A stretch of DNA of 64,000 bases from Denitratimonas yunnanensis (SeqCode) (GTDB lineage Bacteria; Pseudomonadota; Gammaproteobacteria; Xanthomonadales; Xanthomonadaceae): assembly GCA_026410415.1 (NCBI GenBank), contig JAPMLR010000005.1:144964-208963 (forward strand), given 5' to 3'. The notes under the pieces were generated by a model, which worked only from the letters and a program-made list of their open reading frames with translations, was not told where the DNA came from and searched no databases. The position numbers were made by a program, and so were the translations under genes. Below, piece after piece: positions 1 through 9,509 of this stretch (the first letter of the stretch is position 1; each line of letters starts with the position of its first letter).

Positions 1-2
1 CT

Positions 3-356
3 CAGACCCTGTTGCTGGTGCCCATTGCACTGGTTTTTTTCGCCCAGTCGCATGGGCTGGACGTGTGGGGGCGACTGATCGCCGTTTCCGCCGGCGTGGC
101 GGTGCTTGCATCGATGATCGGCAATGGCCTGTGGAATCGCATGAGTCGGTTGCTGCCGTTGACGCTGGTGGGCCAGATGATCGTGTTCGAGACCTTGTTC
201 GCGCTGATTTACGGTTTCATCTGGGAGTCGCGCGGACCGACCGTGCTGGAGGCGATGGCCTTTGCGCTGGTTGTGGCGAGCGTGGTGTCTTGCCTGTCGG
301 CGCACGCCAGACATGGGCGTCGTCCCGAGCCAGCGGCGTTATCCCCCCACGATTGA
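3..356 (+). CDS. EamA/DMT-type membrane permease, C-terminal part
   Basis: The reading frame is already open at the window edge, so the 5' part of the gene is missing. The visible ~117 residues contain about four hydrophobic helices separated by short loops (near residues 4-15, 25-40, 53-72 and 82-98), then a short Arg-rich cytoplasmic tail. This is the pattern of the second half of a ten-helix drug/metabolite transporter. The substrate cannot be inferred. The next gene starts 40 bases downstream on the same strand. The family call rests on helix pattern and length only; another small polytopic membrane protein is possible. Confidence 0.5.
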   Translation, partial: QTLLLVPIALVFFAQSHGLDVWGRLIAVSAGVAVLASMIGNGLWNRMSRLLPLTLVGQMIVFETLFALIYGFIWESRGPTVLEAMAFALVVASVVSCLSAHARHGRRPEPAALSPHD

Positions 357-396
357 CGCTGTTACGCTCTGCGATTCATTCCATCGGGGAGCCGCC

Positions 397-1389
397 ATGC
401 CCACGATCCGACAGATTGCCACGCTGCTCCTCCTCGCATTTGCGCTGCCTGTTGCCGCTGCGGAATACGGAGGGCGTCTGGAGGGTTTCGACTATCCGCA
501 TCCGGTGAATACCTTCGCTTTCGACAGCCAAGGCCAGACGCTGGAAATGGCCTACATGGACGTGGAGCCGGAGACGCCCAACGGCGAAACCGTGTTGCTG
601 CTGCACGGCAAGAATTATTGCGCGGCGACGTGGGAGGCGACGATCACGGCGCTGGCCGATGCCGGTTTCCGTGTCGTGGCGATGGATCAGATCGGCTTCT
701 GCAAGTCCTCCAAGCCCGAGCATTACCAGTTCACCCTGCACCAGCTCGCGGCCAACACGCGGGCGCTGCTGGGCAGCCTGGGCATCGAGAAAACCCATGT
801 GCTCGGGCATTCGATGGGCGGGATGCTGGCGGCGCGTTACGCGCTGATGTATCCGGATGCCACGGCGCAGTTGTTGATGCTCAACCCCATCGGACTGGAA
901 GACTGGAAGGCGCTGGGCGTGCCATGGCGCAGCGTGGACGATTGGTTTGTGCGCGAGAAAGCCACCACGGCCGAATCGATCCGCGACTACCAGCGCGAGG
1001 TGTATTTCAACGGCGATTGGAAACCCGAGTACGACCGCTGGGTCGAGATGCTCGCTGGCATGTACGCCGGCCCGGAGGCCGAGCGCGTGGCGTGGAATCA
1101 GGCTCAGACCTCGGACATGGTGTTCACCCAGCCGGTGGTGTACGAGTTCCCCGCCATCCGTGCCTCCACCACGCTGTTCATCGGCCAGCGCGACCGAACC
1201 GCCATCGGGCGTGATCTGGCATCGCCGGCTTTGCGCGAACGGCTGGGGGATTACCCTGCGCTGGGGTTGCGAGCTTCCCGCGCGATTCCCTACGCGACAT
1301 TGGTGCCGTTCGAGGATCTCGGCCATTCGCCGCACATCGAGGCGCCAGCGCGGTTCCACAACGTGTTGCTGGCGATTCTGCGGCGCTGA
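397..1389 (+). CDS. secreted alpha/beta-fold hydrolase
   Basis: A 330-residue protein with a Sec signal peptide (residues 1-21, ending in A-A-A). The mature part is a single alpha/beta hydrolase domain. The nucleophile elbow G-H-S-M-G-G places the catalytic Ser at residue 139; Asp266 (in Q-R-D-R-T) and His310 (in L-G-H-S-P-H) complete a plausible triad. H-G-K-N near residue 72 fits the oxyanion-hole strand. The ATG at 397 was chosen because it has a GGGGAG ribosome-binding site and begins the signal peptide; the frame extends further upstream without such features. The substrate is unknown; related periplasmic enzymes include esterases and epoxide-hydrolase-like proteins. Confidence 0.8.
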   Translation: MPTIRQIATLLLLAFALPVAAAEYGGRLEGFDYPHPVNTFAFDSQGQTLEMAYMDVEPETPNGETVLLLHGKNYCAATWEATITALADAGFRVVAMDQIGFCKSSKPEHYQFTLHQLAANTRALLGSLGIEKTHVLGHSMGGMLAARYALMYPDATAQLLMLNPIGLEDWKALGVPWRSVDDWFVREKATTAESIRDYQREVYFNGDWKPEYDRWVEMLAGMYAGPEAERVAWNQAQTSDMVFTQPVVYEFPAIRASTTLFIGQRDRTAIGRDLASPALRERLGDYPALGLRASRAIPYATLVPFEDLGHSPHIEAPARFHNVLLAILRR

Positions 1390-1513
1390 GGCCAGGCGCA
1401 ATTCTGCGTTTCCCGCTCCTTGCGGAACCATGTGGGAAAAGGAATGCATGGCACGCGCAGGCGGATTTGCCACTGCCTATACTCGCCGTATCTCACGCAG
1501 CGAGAAGCCCGCC

Positions 1514-4500
1514 ATGCCCTCCCGTCCGATCCTTTTTCCGGTAGCGCTCGTGCTTTTTGCGCAGGCCTCACTTGCCACCGATCCCGCCGACACCCGCATG
1601 GTGCGCGAGCCCGCCAATGGCGGCGCACGCATCGCCTTCGTCTACGACAATGACCTGTGGCTCGCAGGGCGCGAGGGTGGAACGGCGCGACGGCTGACCT
1701 CGGCCGCCGGGCGTGAGCAATTGCCGGTGTTTTCGCCCGATGGTCAGTGGCTGGCGTTTTCCGCCGATTACCACGGCAACACCGATGTCTACGTGATGCC
1801 GGCCGGTGGCGGCGAGGCGAAGCGGCTGACCTGGCATCCCGGTGCCGATCTGGTGCGGGGTTTCACGCCGGATGGCAAGGCGGTGCTGTTCAGCAGCCCG
1901 CGCAGTGTGCATACCAATCGCCACACCCATCTGTATACGGTGCCGGTGGAGGGTGGCGTGGCGCAGCGCTTGCCCATTCCCAGTGGCAGCAAAGCGGCCA
2001 TCTCGCCGGATGGTCGGCGCATCGCGTACACGCCGCTGGGCGAGCGCTTCAACCAGTGGAAGCACTATCGCGGCGGCACCCAGAGCCGTATCTGGATCAT
2101 GGATCTGTCCAGTTTTGCGGTCACCGAAGTGCCCAAGCCGGCCAGCGGCAGCAACGACACCGATCCGATGTGGCAGGGCGAGCGGCTGCTGTTTTCCTCC
2201 GACCGCGATGGCGAGTTCAATCTGTATGCGTGGATGCCGGGCGAGAGTGCGCCGGTGGCATTGACCGCGCTGCGTGATTTTCCCGTGCTGTCGCCTTCCA
2301 TCGGCAGCGATGGCAGCGTGGTGTTCGAGCATGGCGGGGCGCTGCATCGGCTCGATGCCGGTGCATCGGCATCGACGCAACTGGCGGTAAGCGCGGTATC
2401 CGATCTCACCGAAACCCGCCCGCGCATCGCCAGTGGTGCGAAGTGGGTGCGTGACGCGGCGCCTTCACCGGATCTCAAGCGCCTGGCGTTGGAATATCGT
2501 GGCGAGATCGTCACCGTGCCGGCGGAAAAGGGCGATCCGCGCAATCTCAGCAACAGCCCCGGCGCGCACGATCGCAGCCCGGCATGGTCGGCCGATGGCA
2601 AGCAGGTGGCGTGGTTCTCCGATGCCGGTGGCGAGTACGCGCTGCATGTCGCCCGCCAGGACGGTCGTGGCGAAACCCGGCGGCATGTGCTCGACGGGGC
2701 CGGTTTCTACGATCAACTCGCTTGGTCGCCGGATGGCAGGCATCTGTCCTTCCGCGACAACAGCCAGTCGCTCTGGATCATCACACTCGCCAGCGGCAAG
2801 ACCACCAAGATCGCCAGCGAACCCGTCTACACCCCGCTCAACCTGATGCGTGCGAGTTGGTCGCCTGATGCGCGTTGGCTGGCGTACACCGTGCAAAACG
2901 CCGGCCTGATCCAGACGGTGAACGTGTATTCGCTCGAAACCGGGCGCAGCACGCAGATTTCCGATGGGTTGTCCGAAGCCATCGAGCCAGTGTTCGATCC
3001 GAAGGGCGAGTTCCTTTATCTGCTCGCCTCCACCGATGCCGGGCCGGTGAAGGATTGGTTCGCCCAATCCAGTGCCGACATGGGCCATACCTATTCGCTG
3101 CATGCGGTGACGCTGCGCAGCGATGGGCCGCATCCGCTGCCGCCACAGAGCGATGAGCCGGGCGAGGCGGCAAAGAGCGAGGCGGCGGAGAAGAAGGGCG
3201 AAAAGAACGACGTCACGCCCGCGATGAAGCCGGTGCGGATCGATTTTGATCGCATCGGCGATCGCATCGTGGCCTTGCCGCTGGGCAGCGCGACGCGGCG
3301 CAATCTCGCCGTGGGCGCGAGCGGTGAGCTCTATTTCATCGAAACCGTCGGGCGACTGAGCTTCGGCGCTTTCGACGGTCCCGGCGCGCTCAAGCGCTAC
3401 AGCCTGGACAAGCGCGACACCAAAACCCTGGCCGATGGCGTGGAGTTCTTCGCACTTTCCAACGATGGCAAGAAGATCGTCTACAAGGTCAAGGAAGATT
3501 GGTTCGTCACCGAGGTGGGCGACAAGCTCGAAGGCGGCAAGGGCAAGGTCGATCTGGCCAAGGTCAGCGTGGATGTGGCGCCGCGGGCCGAGTGGGCGCA
3601 GATTCTCGACGAGGTCTGGCGCATCAATCGCGATTACTTCTACGCCACCAACTTCCACGGTGCCGATTGGCCGGCGATGCGCGAAAAATACCGCGCGCTG
3701 CTGCCGCACGCCGCCACGCGCTTCGATGTGGATCGGTTGATCCAGTGGATGCTCAGCGAGTTGTCGGTCGGACACAGCTACATCGGCCTGGGTGAGTCGA
3801 TTCACGCGCCAGCCAAGGTGGGCGTGGGCCTGCTGGGTGCCGACTACGCGATCAAGGATGGCAAGTGGCAATTCAGCCGGGTGTATGGTGGCTTGAACTG
3901 GGAACCGAACCTGCGCGCACCGCTGCGTGCGCCGGGCATCGATGTGCGCGATGGCGAGTTCCTGCTGGCAGTGGATGGTCGCCCATTGAGTGCCACCGAC
4001 AATCCTTATGCCGCGTTCGAGAACCGGGTGGGCCGTCAGGTGCGCGTCCGCATCGGGCCGAACGCGAACGGCAATGGCGCGCGCGAGGTGGTGGTGGAGC
4101 CGATCGACAGCGAAGTCGCCCTGCGTTATCGCGCCTGGGTGGAAGGCAATCTGAACTACGTCACCGAGAAGACCGGCGGGCGCGTGGCCTACGTGCATGT
4201 GCCCGACACCGCTGGCGGTGGCCACACCAGTTTCAAGCGCTATTTCTATCCGCAGTCGCACCGCGAGGCGATCATCGTGGACGAGCGATACAACGGCGGT
4301 GGACAGGTGGCCGATTACTACATCGACATCCTGCGTCGCCCCTTCGTCTCGCGCTGGGTGCTGCGCTACGGCGAACCGAGCGTCACGCCACGCGGTGCGA
4401 TCTTCGGGCCGAAGGTGATGCTGACTGATGAAACCGCCGGCTCTGGTGGCGATTTGCTGCCGTGGATGTTCCAGCGTTTCAAGCTAGGCCCGGTGATCGG

Positions 4501-4795
4501 CAAGCGGACGTGGGGCGGCTTGGTGGGCATCCTCGGGTTCCCGGTGTTGATGGATGGCGGCAGCATCACCTCACCCAATCTGGCGATCTGGACGGAAGAC
4601 GGCTATGCCATCGAGAACGTCGGCGTGGCGCCGGACATCGAAGTGGAGCAATGGCCGGCGGAGGTCAATGCCGGACGCGATCCGCAACTGGATCGCGCCA
4701 TCGAGGTGCTGATGAAGCAGCTTCCTGCCACGCCACCGAAAACGCCGGCACCCCCGCCATTCCCGCGTCGTGCGCTCGGGCCGGGAAATGGTTGA
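1514..4795 (+). CDS. periplasmic tricorn-like S41 peptidase
   Basis: A 1093-residue tricorn-protease homologue with an N-terminal signal peptide (residues 1-19). Residues ~30-690 form beta-propeller repeats with repeated S-P-D-G-x-W/R-L/I-A turns (PD40/WD40-like). A Lys/Glu-rich linker lies near residues 550-575. The tricorn core, a PDZ-like domain and the S41 protease domain follow. Catalytic His754 is in V-G-H-S-Y and the nucleophile Ser977 in T-A-G-S-G-G-D. The enzyme probably degrades peptides in the periplasm. The ATG at 1514 begins the signal peptide; the much longer upstream extension in this frame overlaps the hydrolase gene and is not credible. The C-terminus is Pro-rich. Confidence 0.88.
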   Translation: MPSRPILFPVALVLFAQASLATDPADTRMVREPANGGARIAFVYDNDLWLAGREGGTARRLTSAAGREQLPVFSPDGQWLAFSADYHGNTDVYVMPAGGGEAKRLTWHPGADLVRGFTPDGKAVLFSSPRSVHTNRHTHLYTVPVEGGVAQRLPIPSGSKAAISPDGRRIAYTPLGERFNQWKHYRGGTQSRIWIMDLSSFAVTEVPKPASGSNDTDPMWQGERLLFSSDRDGEFNLYAWMPGESAPVALTALRDFPVLSPSIGSDGSVVFEHGGALHRLDAGASASTQLAVSAVSDLTETRPRIASGAKWVRDAAPSPDLKRLALEYRGEIVTVPAEKGDPRNLSNSPGAHDRSPAWSADGKQVAWFSDAGGEYALHVARQDGRGETRRHVLDGAGFYDQLAWSPDGRHLSFRDNSQSLWIITLASGKTTKIASEPVYTPLNLMRASWSPDARWLAYTVQNAGLIQTVNVYSLETGRSTQISDGLSEAIEPVFDPKGEFLYLLASTDAGPVKDWFAQSSADMGHTYSLHAVTLRSDGPHPLPPQSDEPGEAAKSEAAEKKGEKNDVTPAMKPVRIDFDRIGDRIVALPLGSATRRNLAVGASGELYFIETVGRLSFGAFDGPGALKRYSLDKRDTKTLADGVEFFALSNDGKKIVYKVKEDWFVTEVGDKLEGGKGKVDLAKVSVDVAPRAEWAQILDEVWRINRDYFYATNFHGADWPAMREKYRALLPHAATRFDVDRLIQWMLSELSVGHSYIGLGESIHAPAKVGVGLLGADYAIKDGKWQFSRVYGGLNWEPNLRAPLRAPGIDVRDGEFLLAVDGRPLSATDNPYAAFENRVGRQVRVRIGPNANGNGAREVVVEPIDSEVALRYRAWVEGNLNYVTEKTGGRVAYVHVPDTAGGGHTSFKRYFYPQSHREAIIVDERYNGGGQVADYYIDILRRPFVSRWVLRYGEPSVTPRGAIFGPKVMLTDETAGSGGDLLPWMFQRFKLGPVIGKRTWGGLVGILGFPVLMDGGSITSPNLAIWTEDGYAIENVGVAPDIEVEQWPAEVNAGRDPQLDRAIEVLMKQLPATPPKTPAPPPFPRRALGPGNG

Positions 4796-4814
4796 GCCGT
4801 GATGCTGGTTTTCC

Positions 4815-4850
4815 GCACGCCTTCTTCCAGGTCTGACCGAGAAGGCGTGC
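4815..4850. terminator. hairpin between convergent genes
   Basis: Perfect 11-bp inverted repeat (GCACGCCTTCT at 4815-4825 and its complement at 4840-4850) in the 82-base gap between the converging S41 peptidase and uvrB genes. Neither side has a convincing U-tract, so it may act as a bidirectional 3'-end stabiliser rather than a classical terminator. Confidence 0.5.
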
Positions 4851-4877
4851 GCGATGCCGCCGTCACGCTCGCCTTGC

Positions 4878-6911
4878 TCAGCTGGCGAAGGCGCGGGCCT
4901 TGATGATGCGGATTTCGTCGCGCACCCGTGCGGCGTCTTCGAATTCCAGATCCTTGGCGTGCTGGTACATCTTCTGTTCCAACTTTTTGATCTGCGCCGC
5001 GGCCTGATCCGGCGTGAGTGCGCGGTAATCGGCACGCGCCTCGGCCACCTTGCGCGCCGCTTTGCCGCGTGAGGGCATCGCGCTGGCGGCGCCATCGTCG
5101 CGCGCACCTTCGAGGATGTCGGTGACGGGCCGGACGATGCTGCGCGGCACGATGCCATGTTCGGTGTTGTATTCGACCTGGCGTGCACGGCGGCGATCGG
5201 TTTCGTCGATGGCCGCCTGCATCGAACGGGTGATGCGATCGGCATACAGGATCGCCTTGCCGCGCACGTTGCGGGCGGCGCGGCCGATAGTCTGGATCAA
5301 GGAGCCTTCCGAGCGCAGGAAGCCTTCCTTGTCGGCATCCAGGATCGCCACCAGCGACACTTCCGGCATGTCCAAGCCTTCGCGCAACAGGTTGATGCCG
5401 ACCAATACATCGAACACGCCCAGGCGCAGGTCGCGCAGGATTTCCACGCGTTCCACGGTGTCGATGTCCGAGTGCAGGTAGCGCACCTTGATGCCGTGTT
5501 CGCCGAGGTATTCGGTGAGGTTTTCGGCCATGCGTTTGGTCAATGTGGTGACCAGCACGCGATCACCCTGCGCGATGCGGAGGCGTGCTTCCGACATCAA
5601 GTCATCCACCTGCGTCGCGACTGGACGGATTTCCACGTCCGGGTCGATCAGGCCGGTCGGGCGCACCACCAGTTCGACAATGCTGTGTTCGGTCTTGCCC
5701 AGTTCGTAACGCCCCGGCGTGGCGGAAACGAAGATGGTGCGTGGCGCGCGCGCTTCCCATTCTTCGAAGCGCAGCGGCCGATTGTCCAACGCCGACGGCA
5801 GGCGAAAGCCGAATTCGACGAGATTTTCCTTGCGCGAGCGATCGCCTTTGTACATCGCACCGAGCTGCGGAATGGTGACGTGCGATTCGTCGATCACCAG
5901 CAGCGCATCGGGCGGCAGGTAATCGAACAACGTCGGCGGTGGCTCGCCGGGCGCCTTGCCGGTGAGGTGGCGGCTGTAGTTCTCGATGCCGGAGCAATAG
6001 CCCACTTCGGCCATCATTTCGATGTCGAAGGTGGTGCGTTGTTGCAGGCGCTGCGCTTCCACCAGTTTGTTCTGGGCGTAGAGCTGTTCGAGCCGTTCCC
6101 GCAGTTCGTCCTTGATGGTTTCGATGGCGGCCAGCACGCGTTCGCGCGTGGTGGCGTAATGGGTTTTCGGATAGATGGTGTAGCGCTGCACGCGGCGCTG
6201 GGTTTCGCCGGTGAGCGGGTCGAACAGCGACATGTTTTCGATCTCGCCATCGAAGACTTCGATGCGCAGCGCCTCGGTGTCGCTTTCCGCCGGAAACACG
6301 TCGATGTTTTCGCCACGCACGCGGAAGGTGCCGCGATGCAGCTCGTATTCGTTGCGGGTGTATTGCAGCTCGGTGAGGTGGCGGATCAGGGCGCGCGTAT
6401 CGAGCCGCTCGCCGCGCTGGATGATGAGGCGCAGCGACAGGTAATCCTCCGGATCGCCCAGTCCGTAGATCGCCGAAACCGTGCCCACGATCAGCGCGTC
6501 GCGGCGACTCAGCAGCGCCTTGGTCGCCGCCAGACGCATCTGCTCGATGTGATCGTTGATCGAGCTGTCTTTCTCGATGTAGGTGTCGGTGGAGGCGATG
6601 TAGGCCTCCGGCTGGTAGTAGTCGTAATAACTGACGAAGTACTCCACGGCGTTGTTCGGGAAGAACTGTTTGAACTCGCCATAAAGTTGCGCAGCGAGCG
6701 TCTTGTTCGGCGCCAGCACCAGGGTCGGGCGCTGCACCTGCTGTACCACGTTGGCGATGGTGAACGTCTTGCCCGAGCCGGTGACACCCAGCACCGTTTG
6801 ATGCGCCAGCCCGGCCTCGAAACCTTCGACCAGCTTGTCGATGGCCTGAGGTTGGTCGCCGGAGGGTGCGAAAGGGGAAACGAGCTGGAAGCGTTCGGTG
6901 TCTTGAGTCAT
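4878..6911 (-). CDS. uvrB: excinuclease ABC subunit B
   Basis: A 677-residue UvrB, the normal length. UvrB is the helicase-like damage-recognition subunit of nucleotide excision repair; it is loaded by UvrA and recruits UvrC. Walker A G-V-T-G-S-G-K-T is at residues 42-49. The beta-hairpin that probes DNA (Y-D-Y-Y-Q-P-E-A-Y segment, ~96-104) is present, as are the D-E-S-H Walker B motif and a C-terminal UVR motif that binds UvrC. The frame is open another 51 codons upstream, but those residues do not resemble UvrB; the start at 6911 (M-T-Q-D-T-E-R-F) matches the family. No Shine-Dalgarno sequence is visible before this start. No LexA-type operator was recognised. Confidence 0.97.
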   Translation of the reverse strand: MTQDTERFQLVSPFAPSGDQPQAIDKLVEGFEAGLAHQTVLGVTGSGKTFTIANVVQQVQRPTLVLAPNKTLAAQLYGEFKQFFPNNAVEYFVSYYDYYQPEAYIASTDTYIEKDSSINDHIEQMRLAATKALLSRRDALIVGTVSAIYGLGDPEDYLSLRLIIQRGERLDTRALIRHLTELQYTRNEYELHRGTFRVRGENIDVFPAESDTEALRIEVFDGEIENMSLFDPLTGETQRRVQRYTIYPKTHYATTRERVLAAIETIKDELRERLEQLYAQNKLVEAQRLQQRTTFDIEMMAEVGYCSGIENYSRHLTGKAPGEPPPTLFDYLPPDALLVIDESHVTIPQLGAMYKGDRSRKENLVEFGFRLPSALDNRPLRFEEWEARAPRTIFVSATPGRYELGKTEHSIVELVVRPTGLIDPDVEIRPVATQVDDLMSEARLRIAQGDRVLVTTLTKRMAENLTEYLGEHGIKVRYLHSDIDTVERVEILRDLRLGVFDVLVGINLLREGLDMPEVSLVAILDADKEGFLRSEGSLIQTIGRAARNVRGKAILYADRITRSMQAAIDETDRRRARQVEYNTEHGIVPRSIVRPVTDILEGARDDGAASAMPSRGKAARKVAEARADYRALTPDQAAAQIKKLEQKMYQHAKDLEFEDAARVRDEIRIIKARAFAS

Positions 6912-6920
6912 GACGCCGGA

Positions 6921-6926
6921 AGTATA
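6921..6926 (-). promoter_or_regulatory. possible -10 box for uvrB
   Basis: TATACT on the minus strand, ten bases upstream of the uvrB start. No good -35 hexamer sits 16-18 bases further up; TTGACG is present but about 27 bases away. If used, transcription would begin only a few bases before the ATG. Confidence 0.25.
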
Positions 6927-7087
6927 GCCAGCGGAGGATGGATTGCCCGGATCCGTCAATCGAAGATGCCGTGGCTGCCGAAAATGCGCTGCTTCCCATG
7001 TGTTGCGTTGCCTGAGTGACCGGTTCGGGGCGGAATTTCCTCGGTGACACGGCAGGCACTGCATGCCTTGGCGACGGAGCCGGTGGC

Positions 7088-7111
7088 GATGACGATGACG
7101 ATGACGATGAT
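7088..7111 (+). repeat. GATGAC hexamer tandem repeat
   Basis: Three perfect GATGAC units followed by GATGAT, in the non-coding region between uvrB and the pseudopilin gene. It lies outside both coding sequences. Confidence 0.75.
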
Positions 7112-7225
7112 TGACAAGTCCGATCCCTGATCGCGGCGTTTTCCTAGGCGACAGGCCAGTATCCTCCGATGGGTTGATCGACCCGTCGGCGCGACGCTGT
7201 CACTCCCTTCCACGGAGTTGTCGCC

Positions 7226-7756
7226 ATGCCATCCCGTTCCACTGGTTTCACCTTGATCGAGTTGCTGATCACCCTCGTCATGCTGGCTATCCTGCTTGCC
7301 GTTGCGGCGCCCTCGATGGCGGCACTGAAAACGCGATCTGCGTCCACGGCGACGCACAACCTGTTGATGTCCAGCTTCGCCACCGCACGCCATCACGCCA
7401 TCACTTACCGTCACCTGACCACGATCTGTCCCGGCAGCAGCGAGGCCGGTTGCCGCAGCGATGGGCTCTGGAGCGATGGCTGGATCGTGTTCGTGGACCG
7501 CAACGGCAACGGCCGGCTGGATCTGGGCGATACCCTGGTGCGCAGCGAGGGCGCGATTCCCTCCGGCCTGCAGGCGAGTAGCGGCGCAGGTCGTCCGCGT
7601 GCCACGTTCCGCCCGAGCGGACTGGCCGGCGGGACCAATCTGACCCTGCGCATCTGTGCCGATGGAAGCGCCCAGGCAGCAGTGGTGCTCAGCAATACGG
7701 GGCGTGCCCGTGCCGCGAATGCGGATGAACTGGCCGCGTTGCCGGGGTGTGGCTGA
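7226..7756 (+). CDS. FimT/GspH-family type IV pseudopilin
   Basis: A 176-residue minor pseudopilin of the FimT/GspH class. The short basic leader ends at Gly7, followed by the class III signal F-T-L-I-E with the conserved Glu at +5 of the mature protein and a ~20-residue hydrophobic helix. Prepilin peptidase would cleave after Gly7. The GspH/FimT C-terminal domain shows W-I-V-F-V-D-R-N-G-N-G (residues ~90-100) and a terminal Cys that could pair with an internal one. It lies alone, away from the secretion operon at 30 kb, so it more likely serves type IV pili or DNA uptake than type II secretion. A GGAG ribosome-binding site precedes the ATG. Confidence 0.85.
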   Translation: MPSRSTGFTLIELLITLVMLAILLAVAAPSMAALKTRSASTATHNLLMSSFATARHHAITYRHLTTICPGSSEAGCRSDGLWSDGWIVFVDRNGNGRLDLGDTLVRSEGAIPSGLQASSGAGRPRATFRPSGLAGGTNLTLRICADGSAQAAVVLSNTGRARAANADELAALPGCG

Positions 7757-7775
7757 ACTCCGTGTCGCGCACGGC

Positions 7776-7803
7776 TTGACCTGCTCCCGACAGTCGCTAA
7801 AAT
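7776..7803 (+). promoter_or_regulatory. promoter of tRNA-Asn
   Basis: TTGACC (-35, 7776-7781), a 16-base spacer and TAAAAT (-10, 7798-7803), immediately upstream of the tRNA. The GC-rich stretch between -10 box and tRNA is typical of stable-RNA promoters under stringent control. Confidence 0.75.
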
Positions 7804-7812
7804 AGGCGGCCC

Positions 7813-7889
7813 GCCCGAATAGCTCAGCCGGTTAGAGCACTTGACTGTTAATCAGGGGGTCGTTGGTTCGAGTCCAACTTCGGGCGCCA
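7813..7889 (+). tRNA. tRNA-Asn (GTT anticodon)
   Basis: A 77-base cloverleaf. Acceptor arm GCCCGAA (7813-7819) pairs with TTCGGGC (7879-7885), followed by discriminator G and an encoded CCA. The D-loop motif AGCTCAG is present, the anticodon loop CTGTTAA gives anticodon GTT, and the T-arm has the GTTCGAGTCC consensus. The promoter is just upstream and the terminator just downstream, so it is a single-gene unit. Confidence 0.96.
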
Positions 7890-7897
7890 AGTTCTGG

Positions 7898-7931
7898 AAG
7901 GGTCGGCAGCAATGCCGGCCCTTCTTGTTTT
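7898..7931 (+). terminator. rho-independent terminator of tRNA-Asn
   Basis: A 10-bp stem (7898-7907 with 7914-7923, one G-U pair), a six-base loop and a T-rich tail (CTTGTTTT), starting nine bases after the tRNA CCA. hutF begins shortly after it. Confidence 0.85.
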
Positions 7932-7949
7932 CCGGGTATCGTGGCGCGC

Positions 7950-9293
7950 ATGAATACGCCGCTTCCTTTCCGTTTTCTGACGCCTTCCGGTTGGCAAACC
8001 GCGCACTGTGGTGCTGATGCCGATGGCGCCATTGCGAGCCTTGAGCCTGTTGACGCATCCGCGTCTTGGGCCTTGCCGGGCATTCCCAATACCCATTCAC
8101 ATGCATTCCAGCGTGCCATGGCCGGGCTGGCCGAGCGCATGGGCGATCCCGCCGACAGTTTCTGGACGTGGCGCGAGTTGATGTATCGCTTCGCGGCACG
8201 GCTTGATCCGGATTCGCAGTACGCCATCGCGTCGCAGCTTTATGCCGAGATGTTGGAGGCCGGCTACACCGCCGTCTGCGAGTTCCACTACCTGCACCAT
8301 CAGCCGGATGGCACGCCATATGCCGATCCGGCAGCGATGTCGCGCGCGTTGATCGCCGCGGCCGCCGATACCGGAATACGCATGACGCTGCTGCCGGTGC
8401 TTTACATGAGCGCGGGGTTCGACGGTCGTGCGTTGGAGCCGCGTCAGCGGCGTTTCGGTCATGCGCTCGACGATTTCCTCGCGCTGGTGCAATCGTTGCG
8501 TGCCGACGAAAACCCGCGTCTGCGCATCGGCATGGCGTTGCACAGTCTGCGTGCGGTGCCGGAGACGGCGATGCCGGCCTTGCTCGATGCCATCGCGGCT
8601 GAGGATTTCCCGATTCACATCCACATCGCCGAGCAAGTGGCCGAGGTCGAGCAATGTCTTGCCGTGCGCGGCGCCCGTCCGGTGCGCTGGCTGCTTGATC
8701 ATGCTCCGGTCGATGCACGCTGGACGCTCGTCCACGCCACGCATCTGTCCGATGACGAAGTGACGGGCATCGCTGCCAGCGGGGCGAGCGTGTCGATCTG
8801 TCCCACCACCGAGGCCAATCTCGGTGATGGCTTGTTCCCCTTGCGCGATTTTCTCGATGCCGGCGGGCGTTTTTCCATCGGCAGCGATTCACATGTGTCG
8901 GTGTCGCCGGTGGAGGAGTTGCGCTGGCTCGAATACGGTCAGCGACTGCGTGCGCAGCGCCGCAACATCGTCGCATCGTTGCAGCAGCCGAGCACGGCGG
9001 CGGTGTTGCTGGAGCATGCATGGGCCAGCGGCGCGCAAGGTTGCGGCATGTCGCTTGGCAGGTTGGAAATGGCGCAAGCCGCCGACTGGATCGTGCTAGA
9101 TGCCGAGGCTCCGGCGCTGGCTGGCGCGCGTGATGGCGATGTACTGGATCGCTTCGTGTTCGCCGGCAACCGGTCGATGATCGAGCGCGTGTTCGTGGGC
9201 GGCGAGCGCGTGGTCGAAGGCGGTCGGCATTGCCGGCACGAGGCCATCGCGCGGGAATACGGCAAGACCTTGCGACACCTGCTGGCCGATTGA
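7950..9293 (+). CDS. hutF: formimidoylglutamate deiminase
   Basis: A 447-residue amidohydrolase. HutF deiminates N-formimidoyl-L-glutamate to N-formyl-L-glutamate and ammonia in the five-step histidine degradation route. The zinc-binding H-S-H lies at residues 49-51 within the family-typical N-T-H-S-H-A-F-Q-R-A-M-A-G. Later metal/catalytic segments H-I-H-I-A-E-Q, V-H-A-T-H and I-G-S-D-S-H are all present. The start at 7950 lies just past the tRNA terminator; the longer frame would run into the tRNA. No other hut genes are adjacent. Confidence 0.92.
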   Translation: MNTPLPFRFLTPSGWQTAHCGADADGAIASLEPVDASASWALPGIPNTHSHAFQRAMAGLAERMGDPADSFWTWRELMYRFAARLDPDSQYAIASQLYAEMLEAGYTAVCEFHYLHHQPDGTPYADPAAMSRALIAAAADTGIRMTLLPVLYMSAGFDGRALEPRQRRFGHALDDFLALVQSLRADENPRLRIGMALHSLRAVPETAMPALLDAIAAEDFPIHIHIAEQVAEVEQCLAVRGARPVRWLLDHAPVDARWTLVHATHLSDDEVTGIAASGASVSICPTTEANLGDGLFPLRDFLDAGGRFSIGSDSHVSVSPVEELRWLEYGQRLRAQRRNIVASLQQPSTAAVLLEHAWASGAQGCGMSLGRLEMAQAADWIVLDAEAPALAGARDGDVLDRFVFAGNRSMIERVFVGGERVVEGGRHCRHEAIAREYGKTLRHLLAD

Positions 9294-9509
9294 ACGGAGG
9301 CCACGGCACTGGGCGCAGGTCGGGATGACTCACACACGGTACGACCCGCCGACACAACCTTGATTGCCGCATTGCGACATGCGCACGTCTGCGGACGTGC
9401 GTATCCTTACCATACGCTGGCGAAGGGAGACAGGGGTCGCCGGGTATCAGGGTTTCGTGCCATGCCGGAGGCGTGCGCATCGGGGCCTCTCGATTGGGGA
9501 GATTCAACG

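Larger units (their letters stand above)
6912..7225. other. divergent intergenic region uvrB / pseudopilin
   Basis: A 314-base gap between two divergent genes. Apart from the uvrB -10 candidate and a short GATGAC repeat, it holds no supported gene. TTGACA at 7111-7116 could be a -35 element for the pseudopilin gene, but no matching -10 box is visible at the right distance. Confidence 0.5.

Noticed and set aside
2465..4261. 598-codon minus-strand frame
   Set aside because: Antisense to the tricorn-like protease, whose catalytic residues are intact.
5157..7019. 620-codon plus-strand frame
   Set aside because: Antisense shadow of uvrB; no recognisable domain, and uvrB is unmistakable.
7813..7889. 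tRNA-Asn as an integration site of a mobile island
   Set aside because: No integrase, no duplicated tRNA 3' end and no foreign-looking genes follow; hutF lies directly downstream.
9382..9401. 8-bp hairpin between hutF and the lipase-like gene
   Set aside because: No T-tract follows and it lies about 90 bases from the hutF stop; too weak to call a terminator or operator.
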